64,000 nucleotides of DNA from Pseudomonadota bacterium (GCA_021802545.1 JAJZRS010000012.1:1-64000); one strand, 5' to 3'; counted from the stretch's first letter, positions 50,446-58,722 are shown. Translations and numbers: made by a program. The notes: a model not told the origin generated them from the letters alone.

Positions 50446-50660
50446 CACGATTTCTCCTGGCGTCTCTGCAAGCGCCGGCCGGCCAGGGCGCACATCGGGC
50501 AGAAGCCGATCAGACCGGATGCCGTCAAGCCTGCAGCCGCCGCAACCAATATCCATTCGGCCATCCCGCCAAGCGCGAATGCGGAATAGCCCATCATGAC
50601 CAGACCGCCCCCGACGCGCATTGCTCTTTCCCAGACAGGCAAATTCTTGACGTAAAACAT
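50445..50660 (-). CDS. YgaP/DUF2892-type small membrane protein
   Basis: The 71-residue protein has the DUF2892 opening MFYVKNLPVWERAMRV and two membrane helices with GLVMMGYSAFAL and GLTASGLIGFCPMCALAG. The cysteine pair C-P-x-C at the end of the second helix is typical. A strong GGAGGGAAG ribosome-binding site precedes the ATG. It leads the operon with the shortened sigma factor and TusA-like gene. Members of this family often accompany sulfur-carrier or rhodanese genes. Confidence 0.88.
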   Translation of the reverse strand: MFYVKNLPVWERAMRVGGGLVMMGYSAFALGGMAEWILVAAAAGLTASGLIGFCPMCALAGRRLQRRQEKS

Positions 50661-50745
50661 TTCGCTTCCCTCCCTTGTGTAATGATCACGAGGGCTAAGA
50701 GGCGCGAAAACGCAAAAACGATTCGAATCTGGTTCAGCGGATGCG

Positions 50746-51126
50746 TTAAGACCCCTGATCCTTGTTTCTCATGAAGTCCGCTGTCTTGTGGAAGGACATC
50801 AAGAGCTGCTCGTAAAGGAGGCCGTCCAATCCGACGTCCAGCATCGCCTGCTTCATGCAGGCCATCCAGGCATCCCGCTCTTCGGTGCCTATGGAAAAAG
50901 GCAAATGGCGCTGTCTCAGCTTGGGATGGCCGAATTTCTCGACATAAAGCTGGGGACCGCCCAGCCATCCCGAAAGGAAAAGAAAAAGCTTCTCTCGCGA
51001 ATCGGCAAGATCCTGCGGATGCAGCTTGCGGATATTTTCGTAGCCTTCCATGAGGTCATAGAAGCGGTCGACGAGCCGCCTCACCCCTTCTTCTCCGCCG
51101 ACGCGCTGGTAGTGTGTTTCCTGCAT
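50746..51126 (-). CDS. group II truncated haemoglobin
   Basis: The 126-residue protein has the distal tyrosine B10 (FYDLM, Y23), the proximal histidine F8 (H74 in KLRQRHLPFS) and the tryptophan G8 (W87 in RDAWMAC) that marks group II truncated haemoglobins. These bind O2 and scavenge NO or peroxides. ATG 51126 overlaps the stop codon of the ABM-domain gene, so the two are coupled; the longer upstream frame is out of register with that gene. It ends 85 bases from the DUF2892 operon. Confidence 0.93.
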   Translation of the reverse strand: MQETHYQRVGGEEGVRRLVDRFYDLMEGYENIRKLHPQDLADSREKLFLFLSGWLGGPQLYVEKFGHPKLRQRHLPFSIGTEERDAWMACMKQAMLDVGLDGLLYEQLLMSFHKTADFMRNKDQGS

Positions 51127-51428
51127 CAGATCACGGCCTCGAAAAGCTCCAGGTTGGGCGGGCCCATGTAGACGTTCTTGGTCGATCCTGCGTGGGCATG
51201 GGCGCGCCTGAACGCTTCCGACCGGGTCCAGTCTTCGAAAACCTGAGCCGAATCCCATACTGAATGGGAAGCAAACAGGGTGTAATCGTCGAACGTCTGC
51301 CCCTGGAGCAAATGGAATTCGCGAAAACCCGGCACGCCGTCGAGATAGCTCTCGCGCTTTTTCCAGATGTCGACGAAATCGTCTTCCATTCCCTTGATGA
51401 TCTTGAATCGGTTCATTGCAATAAACAT
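51126..51428 (-). CDS. antibiotic biosynthesis monooxygenase-domain protein
   Basis: The 100-residue protein starts at ATG 51428 (MFIAMNRFKIIKGMED) and follows the ABM ferredoxin-like fold, with segments GFREFHLLQG, YTLFASHSVWDSAQVFEDW and FRRAHAHAG. It looks like the small haem-binding/haem-degrading HmoA type or an unassigned ABM dimer. It overlaps the haemoglobin start and begins 8 bases after the ettA stop codon. The pairing with a haem protein hints at haem handling, but this is inference. Confidence 0.85.
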   Translation of the reverse strand: MFIAMNRFKIIKGMEDDFVDIWKKRESYLDGVPGFREFHLLQGQTFDDYTLFASHSVWDSAQVFEDWTRSEAFRRAHAHAGSTKNVYMGPPNLELFEAVI

Positions 51429-51436
51429 GTCTGCTC

Positions 51437-53104
51437 CTATCTGCTGATGGGTTTGTACCTGAGGCGTTTGGGCTTGGCCCCTTCCACCCCCAGGCGTTTC
51501 TTCTTGTCTTCCTCGTATTCCCGGTAATTGCCGTCGAAGAAGGTCACGACCGAGTCCCCTTCGAATGAAAGGATATGAGTTGCGATCCTGTCGAGGAACC
51601 AGCGATCGTGAGAGATCACCATCACGCAGCCCGCGAATTCGAGCAATGCCTCCTCGAGCGCGCGCAATGTCTCGACATCGAGATCGTTGGAGGGTTCGTC
51701 CAGCAGCAAAACATTTCCTCCTGAAATCAGCATCTTGGCAAGATGAAGCCTGCCTCGCTCCCCGCCTGAAAGATTGCCGACGATCTTCTGCTGGTCGCCC
51801 CCCTTGAAATTGAACCTGCCGATATAGGCGCGCGAAGGAGTTTCGTATTTGCCCACGGCGAGGATGTCCGCCCCGCCTGAAATCTCCTCGAAAACGGTCT
51901 TGTCTGATGAGAGCGCGTCTCTGGACTGGTCGACGAAGGAAAGCTTCACGGTAGGGCCGATGTTCACTTCTCCTGAATCGGGCGACTCCTTCCCGGTGAT
52001 CATCCTGAACAAGGTGGATTTTCCCGCACCGTTCGGACCGATGATGCCGACGATCGCCCCGGGCGGCACCTTGAAGCTGAGCTTGTCCATCAGGAGCCTG
52101 TCGCCGAAAGCCTTGGTCACTTCCTTGAATTCGATCACTTCGTTGCCCAGCCGTTCGCCGACGGGGATGAAAATTTCCTGGGTTTCGTTGCGCTTCTGGT
52201 ATTCCTGGGAGCTCAGCTCCTCGAAACGGGACAGCCTTGCCTTGGATTTCGCCTGGCGGCCCTTGGGATTCTGCCTCACCCATTCGAGCTCCTGCTTCAT
52301 CGCCTTGATCCTGGCCGCTTCCTGCTTGGCTTCGGTCTCCAGCCGCGCTTCCTTCTGCTCGAGCCAGCTCGAATAATTCCCCTTCCATGGAATGCCGTGG
52401 CCGCGGTCGAGCTCGAGTATCCACTCGGCCGCATTGTCGAGGAAATACCGGTCATGGGTCACTGCAACGACCGTCCCGGGAAAGCGGGTCAGGAACTGCT
52501 CGAGCCATTCGACGGATTCTGCATCCAGATGGTTGGTCGGCTCGTCGAGCAGCAGCATGTCGGGTTTGGAGAGCAGCAGGCGGCATAATGCGACGCGGCG
52601 CTTCTCACCCCCGGAAAGATGGCCGATTTTGGACTCCCATGGCGGAAGCCTCAGGGCATCCGCAGCAATTTCCATCTGCTGGGCTGTGTTGTGCCCGTCC
52701 GATGCGGCAATGATCGCCTCAAGCCTCGCCTGTTCCGCAGCCAAGGCATCGAAGTCGGCATCGGGTTCGGCATAGGCGGCATAAACGGCCTCCAGTTTCT
52801 GCTGGGCCTCGAAAACCTCCCCGAGCCCCTGCTCGACCGCTTCCTTCACGGAAAGCTCGGCATCGATCTGGGGTTCCTGGGGAAGATAGCCGATGTTGAG
52901 ATTGGGCATGGGAGTCGCCTCCCCTTCGATGTCGCGATCGACCCCTGCCATGATCTTCAACAGGGTGGACTTGCCGGACCCGTTGAGGCCCAGCACGCCG
53001 ATCTTCGCTCCAGGGAAAAAACTCAGCGAAATGTCCTTGAGGATCTGCCGCTTGGGCGGAACGATCTTGCCCACCCGATTCATGGTGAAAACGTATTGTG
53101 CCAT
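51437..53104 (-). CDS. ettA: energy-dependent translational throttle protein EttA (ABC-F)
   Basis: EttA binds the ribosomal E site and gates translation by ADP/ATP ratio. The 555-residue protein equals the E. coli length. It has two ABC domains with Walker A GLNGSGKSTLLK and GPNGAGKSTLFRM and signatures HLSGGEKRRVALC and LSGGERGRLHLA. An arm domain follows the first. It has no membrane domain. The short downstream genes (ABM, haemoglobin) are likely co-transcribed. Confidence 0.95.
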   Translation of the reverse strand: MAQYVFTMNRVGKIVPPKRQILKDISLSFFPGAKIGVLGLNGSGKSTLLKIMAGVDRDIEGEATPMPNLNIGYLPQEPQIDAELSVKEAVEQGLGEVFEAQQKLEAVYAAYAEPDADFDALAAEQARLEAIIAASDGHNTAQQMEIAADALRLPPWESKIGHLSGGEKRRVALCRLLLSKPDMLLLDEPTNHLDAESVEWLEQFLTRFPGTVVAVTHDRYFLDNAAEWILELDRGHGIPWKGNYSSWLEQKEARLETEAKQEAARIKAMKQELEWVRQNPKGRQAKSKARLSRFEELSSQEYQKRNETQEIFIPVGERLGNEVIEFKEVTKAFGDRLLMDKLSFKVPPGAIVGIIGPNGAGKSTLFRMITGKESPDSGEVNIGPTVKLSFVDQSRDALSSDKTVFEEISGGADILAVGKYETPSRAYIGRFNFKGGDQQKIVGNLSGGERGRLHLAKMLISGGNVLLLDEPSNDLDVETLRALEEALLEFAGCVMVISHDRWFLDRIATHILSFEGDSVVTFFDGNYREYEEDKKKRLGVEGAKPKRLRYKPISR

Positions 53105-53168
53105 GTGTTTCTTGAATGCTGTTCGAAACGATGAAGCTTAACCGATGCCGATCCATTTGGGTAGACGC

Positions 53169-53196
53169 TTGCTTCTCGCCGTCCCTGGTCTATAAA
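53169..53196 (+). promoter_or_regulatory. candidate promoter of the DUF2934 gene
   Basis: TTGCTT (53169-53174), a 16-base spacer and TATAAA (53191-53196) lie 26 bases ahead of the ATG at 53222. The -10 box is good, the -35 box weak. Confidence 0.4.
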
Positions 53197-53221
53197 TGGA
53201 GGAAAAGCGAAAGGAGGCGAG

Positions 53222-53668
53222 ATGTCCAGAACCCAGCCACACGACAGTCCGGAAGAGCGCATCAGAATGATCGCCGAATCGGCCTATTTCAGGGCCGAGA
53301 AGCGGGGATTCGAGGATGGCCGCGACGTCGACGACTGGATCGAGGCCGAAGAGGAAATCGACAGGATGCTGCTCGAGTCCGGGCATGCTTCGGAGCGGCA
53401 GGCTCTGCTCAAGAAAATCGAAAAACAGCTCGAGAATTGGGATGAGAAAATCACTGCGCTGAAGTCGTTCTCGGATGAGGCGGGCACGGAAATCAGAAAG
53501 GAGCTGGATCTCCTTGCGGTCAAGCGCGCCGAACTGGAAGCAAGGATGCAGGCGCTTGCGCATCGGGGCGGCGAGGTATGGGAAGACCTCAAGTCCGGCG
53601 CGGAAGCAGCCAGGGGCGAGATGCGCAAGGCCTTCGACAAGATTGCCAGGCGCCTCAGGCAGAAATGA
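53222..53668 (+). CDS. DUF2934-domain protein with coiled-coil tail (148 aa)
   Basis: The first 50 residues carry the DUF2934 pattern (IRMIAESAYFRAEKR, then DVDDWIEAEEEID). The rest is a long charged coiled coil (about 55-140, rich in E, K and R) ending KAFDKIARRLRQK. The ATG follows AAAGGAGG. It overlaps by four bases (ATGA) a 39-codon gene for a one-helix membrane protein, so it could be tethered to the inner membrane by that partner. Function unknown. It shares the domain with the 57-residue protein at 7171-7344. Confidence 0.75.
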   Translation: MSRTQPHDSPEERIRMIAESAYFRAEKRGFEDGRDVDDWIEAEEEIDRMLLESGHASERQALLKKIEKQLENWDEKITALKSFSDEAGTEIRKELDLLAVKRAELEARMQALAHRGGEVWEDLKSGAEAARGEMRKAFDKIARRLRQK

Positions 53669-53784
53669 AAGACGTCCTGCAGAAAATGGCGGACTGGCTC
53701 GACGATCATGAAGGCCCCGTCCTGCTCATTGCTGCCGCGATCGCTTCCCTTTCCGCGGCACTCAGGATGTTCGTTGCAAGATAG
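53665..53784 (+). CDS. 39-residue single-helix membrane protein
   Basis: The small frame starts in the stop codon of the DUF2934 gene (ATGA) and reads MKDVLQKMADWLDDHEGP, then a hydrophobic helix (LLIAAAIASLSAALRMF). The overlap and the sharp amphipathic/hydrophobic design suggest a real translated membrane peptide working with the upstream coiled-coil protein. It ends directly before the stop codon of the convergent lipoprotein-like gene. Confidence 0.6.
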   Translation: MKDVLQKMADWLDDHEGPVLLIAAAIASLSAALRMFVAR

Positions 53785-53937
53785 CTATATGCCCAGATCC
53801 GATTCAAGCATGCGGTACGCATCGAAATAGACCTGCAGCCTGGAATCATGAATCGGCCGCAAGTGCGCCTCTTTTCCGCAAGCCAACGCCGGCAAAGTCA
53901 AGCCCGAAAGCAGGCAGATCGCGATCAACATTCTCAT
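53785..53937 (-). CDS. small secreted or lipoprotein-like protein (50 aa)
   Basis: The frame starts with ATG 53937, 8 bases after GGAGG, and encodes 50 residues: a signal-like start (MRMLIAICLLSGLTLPALAC) with a possible lipobox ending in C20, then a polar part (LRPIHDSRLQVYFDAYRMLE). A lipoprotein or small periplasmic peptide is likely. No family is recognised. Stop codons of this gene and the convergent membrane peptide gene abut. Confidence 0.6.
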   Translation of the reverse strand: MRMLIAICLLSGLTLPALACGKEAHLRPIHDSRLQVYFDAYRMLESDLGI

Positions 53938-54068
53938 GTTCTTCCCTCCTTGTGTCCATTGAAGCGCCGTGGTGTAAGCAGAATGTTTCGGGAAGGTTAA
54001 ATTTCGTTACGATTGATTTTCCCCCGGATCGGGGTCATGATGAAAAAAACCATACATGACGGTGCATC

Positions 54069-54464
54069 TTGGATTCAGATCGATACAGTCGCGGCGTGGC
54101 GAAATTGCGCGAGATTCACGGGGAGGCCGGGGAAAAGATAGTGGACGCGCTTGGCGATGTTTCCCCCGATCTCGCACGCTACATTTTCGAATTCCCTTTC
54201 GGCGATGTCTATTCCCGCGAAGGCCTTTCGTTGAAAGAACGGGAAATCGTCACCGTCTCGGTCCTGGCCGCCCTGGGCAACGCGGAATCTCAACTCAAGA
54301 CCCATATCCATGCTGCGCTCAATGTCGGTTGCAGCAGACAGGAAATCCTTGAAATCATGATCCAGATGGCCGTCTATGCCGGTTTTCCCGCAGCGCTCAA
54401 CGGCACATTCGCTGCGAAATCCGTATTCACGGAGCGGGACGCTTCCGGAAATCAAGACCGATAG
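54069..54464 (+). CDS. carboxymuconolactone decarboxylase-family protein
   Basis: The 131-residue protein has the CMD/AhpD-like helical fold with FPFGDVYSREGLSLKERE, SVLAALGNAESQLKTHI and QMAVYAGFPAALNG. The first segment is typical of the gamma-CMD group. The start is TTG at 54069, since a stop codon lies four codons upstream and no ATG fits; the ribosome-binding site is weak. A single cysteine (GCSRQE) is present, so a redox CxxC as in AhpD is absent. Metabolic role unknown. It converges on the AAA+ gene. Confidence 0.85.
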   Translation: MDSDRYSRGVAKLREIHGEAGEKIVDALGDVSPDLARYIFEFPFGDVYSREGLSLKEREIVTVSVLAALGNAESQLKTHIHAALNVGCSRQEILEIMIQMAVYAGFPAALNGTFAAKSVFTERDASGNQDR

Positions 54465-54465
54465 A

Positions 54466-55434
54466 TCAGAATCCGATCTTCCTGGATTGCCTTCTGGCAA
54501 GACGCTTGATGTCGAGGTCCTTCGCGAGAAGATGGTTGCGCCGCTCCAGCGTCGCATTGCCGAAAGCGTCCATGAGCAGTTTTTTCATGTCGCGCGGCGG
54601 AATTTCTGAAAGCATGGCCATGACTTCCTCTTCCGGCTCCTCCGGAAAACCCCAGTTGTGTTCGCTCAGAATGTCACGGTAGACGGCGCGCGCGATCTTC
54701 ACCGCTCCTTCCCCGCAAGGCCTGTCGATGACGTAGACGTTCATCCTGTTGAGCACGGGCTCGGGAATGGCCGATTCGTCGTTGGCGGTGGCGATCCAGA
54801 GGATGTGGCTCGCATCCATTTCGACTTCGATGAACTCGTCCCTGAAATGCATGGCGGTATCGCGCTCAAGGAGGCCATAGAGCGCCCCCATGGGGTCGTA
54901 ACGCGCATCCCCCCCGCATTTGTCCACTTCGTCGAGCGCGACGAGCGGGTTGGCGAATTCGCCGTTGACGAGGGACTGTGCGACCTTGCCGGGCTTCGCA
55001 TTGTTCCATTGGGAAGACGCGCCCGACAGTATCCACCCTGCAGTGAGCGAACTCATCGAGATGAATTCGAAATGCGTGCCCAGCGCCTTCGCGACGCTTC
55101 TGGCGAAATGAGTCTTGCCGAGCCCGGGCTCGCCGAGGAGCAGGATGGGGGTGAAATTGACGGGTTCGTTGCCTGATACGGCAAGCGCCAGCTGCTTTCT
55201 CAAATCGTCGATCACCTCGCTGAAATTCGGCGCGTTCTCGTAGAGGGAATCCAGCCCTTCTTCGCTCGATGGCTTCACGATGTACCGGATGCCGCCAGCC
55301 TGCCTCATCTTCTGATAGAGGCTGTTGAGCGAATCGTTGCCTCTGGAGGAGGATTCCTCCATCGCCCGCTCGACGTCATCGACACTGTAGATGGACTTGT
55401 AGTCCGCTATGGGTATGTGAAAAGCATTGGCCAT
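54466..55434 (-). CDS. AAA+ ATPase (Lon-like core, no protease domain)
   Basis: The 322-residue protein has Walker A GEPGLGKT (101-108), Walker B LVALDEVDK (164-172), and a sensor-1-like IATANDESAIP. An arginine-finger-type region (EPVLNRMNVYVI) and a C-terminal helical lid follow. The first 90 residues are predicted helical and unmatched. It resembles the ATPase core of Lon or MoxR-type proteins but has no protease part. The ATG at 55434 is 6 bases after AAGGAG. It follows ppk2 by 90 bases on the same strand. Confidence 0.85.
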   Translation of the reverse strand: MANAFHIPIADYKSIYSVDDVERAMEESSSRGNDSLNSLYQKMRQAGGIRYIVKPSSEEGLDSLYENAPNFSEVIDDLRKQLALAVSGNEPVNFTPILLLGEPGLGKTHFARSVAKALGTHFEFISMSSLTAGWILSGASSQWNNAKPGKVAQSLVNGEFANPLVALDEVDKCGGDARYDPMGALYGLLERDTAMHFRDEFIEVEMDASHILWIATANDESAIPEPVLNRMNVYVIDRPCGEGAVKIARAVYRDILSEHNWGFPEEPEEEVMAMLSEIPPRDMKKLLMDAFGNATLERRNHLLAKDLDIKRLARRQSRKIGF

Positions 55435-55508
55435 GATCATCTCCTTCGACTCAATGAAATTCAAGCATGTTTCGTACCCGAATTTGGAGCCAAAACATGG
55501 CCATTTTC

Positions 55509-55523
55509 GCACCATCATGGTGC
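55509..55523 (-). promoter_or_regulatory. inverted repeat between ppk2 and the AAA+ gene
   Basis: GCACCAT and ATGGTGC flank a single base, starting one base after the ppk2 stop codon on the minus strand. It may be a mild terminator hairpin of ppk2 or an operator for the AAA+ gene, whose start is 75 bases downstream. Confidence 0.4.
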
Positions 55524-55524
55524 A

Positions 55525-56304
55525 TTATTCGGAAATCATTCCTTTTTTCAGGCAATCCTCGTGATAGCCGAACACCACGTCGGGATTGGGAAGCGTGGTC
55601 TTCTCGTCCTTGCCGTCGTATTCGAGCCGGGTCAGGATGTCCTTGATCACGCTGACCCGTGCAAGCTTCTTGTCGTCAGCCCTGACCAGCGTCCAGGGCG
55701 CAACGACGTTGTGCGTGCGCGCGAACATCTCGTTGCGCGCGCGGCTGTAGGCATTCCAGCGGCCAAGCGCTGCTTCGTCTATGTCGCTGACCTTCCATTG
55801 CTTGAGCGGATCGCGCTTGCGTTCCTCAAGGCGTTTTTTCTGCTCCTTCTTGGAAATGTCCAGGTAATACTTGAACAGCTTGATTCCTGCGTGGACCAGG
55901 AGATGCTCGAATTCGCAAACGGACCCCATGAATTCCTCGTATTCCGGTTCCGTGCAAAACCCCATGACCCGCTCGACCCCGGCCCTGTTGTACCAGCTCC
56001 GGTTGAACAGCACCATTTCCTGCGCGGCAGGAAGGTGGGGCGCAAAGCGCTGAAAATACCATGAGCCCCTGTCCCGGTCGGAAGGCTTGCCGAGCGCGAC
56101 CACGCGCGTTTCCCTGGGGGAAAGATACTCGACGATGCGCTTGATCGTGCCGTCCTTTCCGGAAGCGTCGCGCCCTTCGAAAAGGATCAGTATCCTTTCG
56201 TTGTACTTGATGAAGTGGCGCTGCAGCTTGGTCAGCTCGATCTGCAGCAGATGCAGGCCTTCCTCGTACTCGCGCTTCGAAATTTTCGGCAGCTTCCCGT
56301 CCAT
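55525..56304 (-). CDS. ppk2: polyphosphate kinase 2
   Basis: PPK2 transfers phosphate between polyphosphate and nucleoside di- or monophosphates. The 259-residue single-domain protein has the Walker A-like EGRDASGKDGTIKRI (43-57), the Walker B-like DRDRGSWYFQRF and the lid region (QWKVSDIDEAALGRWNAYSRA). The one-domain form is usually class I (NDP substrates), though class cannot be fixed by eye. It lies 40 bases after the aminotransferase gene. Phosphate uptake genes pstSCAB are elsewhere in the window. Confidence 0.95.
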   Translation of the reverse strand: MDGKLPKISKREYEEGLHLLQIELTKLQRHFIKYNERILILFEGRDASGKDGTIKRIVEYLSPRETRVVALGKPSDRDRGSWYFQRFAPHLPAAQEMVLFNRSWYNRAGVERVMGFCTEPEYEEFMGSVCEFEHLLVHAGIKLFKYYLDISKKEQKKRLEERKRDPLKQWKVSDIDEAALGRWNAYSRARNEMFARTHNVVAPWTLVRADDKKLARVSVIKDILTRLEYDGKDEKTTLPNPDVVFGYHEDCLKKGMISE

Positions 56305-56344
56305 GCACCCTCCCGAAAAGCCGATTATGCCACGCGAAAATGCC

Positions 56345-57517
56345 TTAGCCCAATGCTTTCGTCGCAGCTTCCAGCGCAGCGCCTTTCTTCACAGGCGCAT
56401 TCAGCCTCGTGAGCACGTCTTCCATGGCCGAGAGGCATAAGAGGACGTTCCTCGCATTGCAGGCATGCCCCATCAGTCCGATCCGCCATACCTTGCCGGC
56501 CATCGCGCCCAAGCCCGCGCCGATCTCGAGCTGCCAATCGGAGAGCAGCATGCCGCGCACCCTAGCATCGTCCACCCCATCGGGAATGGCGATCGCATTG
56601 AGCTGAGGCAGGCGCTCTCCTTCGGGCACGACGAATTGGAGGCCCATCGCCTCGATTCCGGCGCGCAGGGCGAGGTGGTGTTTGTCGTGCCTCGCCCAGG
56701 CATTTTCCAAACCTTCTTCTTCCAGGATCACGAGGGCTTCGTGCAGCCCGTAAAGCGCATTGATCGGGGCAGTGTGGTGGTAGGCGCGCTTCGCGTTGGC
56801 TCCCCAATAGCCCATCACGAGATTGAGATCGAGGAACCAGCTCTGCACTTTCGTTTTCCTGTTCCTGATTTTCTCGACGGCCGCATCCGAGAAGCTCACA
56901 GGGGAGAGCCCAGGCGTGCACGAGAGGCATTTCTGGGTACCCGAATAAATGGCGTCCAGCTTCCATTCGTCAACCTTCACGGGAGATCCGCCCAGGGAAG
57001 TCACGGCATCGGCGATGACGAGACAGCCATGGCGGTGCGCTATCTCCGTCAAGGTTTTCGCATCGGAAATCGCGCCAGTCGAGGTTTCCGCATGGACGAA
57101 AGCGACGATCTTCGCGTCCCCATTGGCCTTCAGCGCCTCTTCCAGCTGCTGCGGATCGATCGCCCTGCCCCATTCTCCCTGCACCATGACGGGAATTGCC
57201 CCGCAGCGTTCGACGTTTTCCTTCATCCTGCCGCCGAACACGCCGTTCTGGCAGACGATCACCTTGTCGCCCGGCTCCACCAGGTTGACGAAGCAGGTTT
57301 CCATGCCGGCAGAACCCGGAGCGGAAACGGGCATGGTCAGTTCGTTCTGCGTCATGAAGGCATATTTCAACAGCGCCTTCACTTCGTCCATCATGGAAAC
57401 GAAGACGGGGTCCAGATGGCCGATCGTGGGCCTTGCCATCGCTTCCAGAACCCTCGGGCTGACGTCGGAAGGACCGGGACCCATCAGGGTGCGTTGCGGT
57501 GGATGGAAGGATTTCAT
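56345..57517 (-). CDS. class V aminotransferase, alanine/serine-glyoxylate type
   Basis: The 390-residue PLP enzyme opens with LMGPGPSDVSPRVLEAM and has the PLP lysine in YSGTQKCLSCTPGLSPVSF and the aspartate in VIADAVTSLGG. These mark the AGXT-like group that aminates glyoxylate to glycine. It follows glcF by 10 bases in the glcDEF transcript, so its substrate is probably the glyoxylate made by glycolate oxidase. The amino donor (alanine or serine) is not decided by sequence. Confidence 0.92.
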   Translation of the reverse strand: MKSFHPPQRTLMGPGPSDVSPRVLEAMARPTIGHLDPVFVSMMDEVKALLKYAFMTQNELTMPVSAPGSAGMETCFVNLVEPGDKVIVCQNGVFGGRMKENVERCGAIPVMVQGEWGRAIDPQQLEEALKANGDAKIVAFVHAETSTGAISDAKTLTEIAHRHGCLVIADAVTSLGGSPVKVDEWKLDAIYSGTQKCLSCTPGLSPVSFSDAAVEKIRNRKTKVQSWFLDLNLVMGYWGANAKRAYHHTAPINALYGLHEALVILEEEGLENAWARHDKHHLALRAGIEAMGLQFVVPEGERLPQLNAIAIPDGVDDARVRGMLLSDWQLEIGAGLGAMAGKVWRIGLMGHACNARNVLLCLSAMEDVLTRLNAPVKKGAALEAATKALG

Positions 57518-57527
57518 GCTTTACTCC

Positions 57528-58721
57528 TCAAGGTTGATCAAAAAGTTCTATCCAGTGCCTGACCGGGGTATCCGTCCCGCTTTCGAGATGCATCTGGCAG
57601 CCGACATTGGCCGTGGCGATGATGTCAGGATTTTCCGCCTCCAGGGCGGCGAGTTTGTTTTCCAGAAGCTTCCCTGAAATTTCGGGCTGAAGCAGCGAAT
57701 AGGTGCCTGCCGAACCGCAGCAAAGATGGGAATCCGGGACGGGACAAAGCTCGAAACCGCATTGCTCGAGCATCCTGTCGACGAGTCCTGCAAGCTTCTG
57801 GCCATGCTGCAACGTGCAGGGGCAATGCCAGGCGACCTTCCTGCCGCGTCCTGCTTCCCTGAATCGGCTCATGTCCTCAGTTGCCATGATCTCTGAAAGG
57901 TCCTTGGCCAGCGACGCGATTCTACCTGCTTTTTCCGCATATTCCGGATCATTCTTCAGCAATGCTCCGTATTCCTTCACGGTTGCGCCGCAGCCGCTCG
58001 CCGTCATGACGATGGCTTCGATTCCCTGTTCGACATGGGGCCACCATGAATCGACGTTGCGGCGAATCAGGTCACGCGGATCGTGTCCCATGTGGCTGTG
58101 CATCGCCCCGCAGCACCCCTTTCCCGTGATCAGTGAAATGCCCGTCCTGTCCAGCACCCTGGCTGCCGCACGATTGGTGTTCGGGTGGGACAGGCTCTGC
58201 ACGCAGCCTTCGAGGACGAGCATTTTCCGCGAATGAGCACCCTCGGGGACGGGAAGGACGGCTTTTTTCGCAATGATTTTCTTCCTGAATCGGGATGGAA
58301 GAAAGGGCTTGGCGATTCTTGCCAGCGCAAGAACCGGTCTCAGCCTTTGCGGATACGGAAAGACGGCCAGCATGAGACGTCGATAGGCTCTTTCGAAAAA
58401 GGGCCTTCCCTCTTCGACCAGGCTTCGGCCGATGTCGGCAAGATGCCCGTATTGGACGCCCGAGGGACAGGTCGTCTCGCAGGAGCGGCAGGTGAGGCAC
58501 CGGTCCAGGTGGAGGCGCGTCTTGGCCCCGGCTTCTCCCGTTTCGAGCATGGTCTTGACGAGATAGATCCGGCCTCTCGGCCCATCAAGCTCCGAGCCGA
58601 GCAGCCCATAGGTCGGACAGGTGGCATTGCAGAATCCGCAATGCACGCAGCTGCGCAAAACGGACTCCGCCTCGATGATTCTCGGATCGTTTTTCAAAGA
58701 CAAAGGGATGTTCGTCTGCAT
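57528..58721 (-). CDS. glcF: glycolate oxidase iron-sulfur subunit GlcF
   Basis: GlcF carries electrons from the flavin subunits toward the quinone pool. The 397-residue protein has two ferredoxin-type motifs (CVHCGFCNATCP and CLTCRSCETTCPSG) and two CCG-domain segments (GKGCCGAMHSH and HLCCGSAGTYSL). It begins one base after glcE and precedes the glyoxylate aminotransferase gene. Confidence 0.96.
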   Translation of the reverse strand: MQTNIPLSLKNDPRIIEAESVLRSCVHCGFCNATCPTYGLLGSELDGPRGRIYLVKTMLETGEAGAKTRLHLDRCLTCRSCETTCPSGVQYGHLADIGRSLVEEGRPFFERAYRRLMLAVFPYPQRLRPVLALARIAKPFLPSRFRKKIIAKKAVLPVPEGAHSRKMLVLEGCVQSLSHPNTNRAAARVLDRTGISLITGKGCCGAMHSHMGHDPRDLIRRNVDSWWPHVEQGIEAIVMTASGCGATVKEYGALLKNDPEYAEKAGRIASLAKDLSEIMATEDMSRFREAGRGRKVAWHCPCTLQHGQKLAGLVDRMLEQCGFELCPVPDSHLCCGSAGTYSLLQPEISGKLLENKLAALEAENPDIIATANVGCQMHLESGTDTPVRHWIELFDQP

Positions 58722-58722
58722 G

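Noticed and set aside
51429-52424. Extension of the ABM-domain frame upstream through ettA
   Set aside because: Only the last 100 codons encode a recognisable protein; the upstream part is an alternative frame of ettA.
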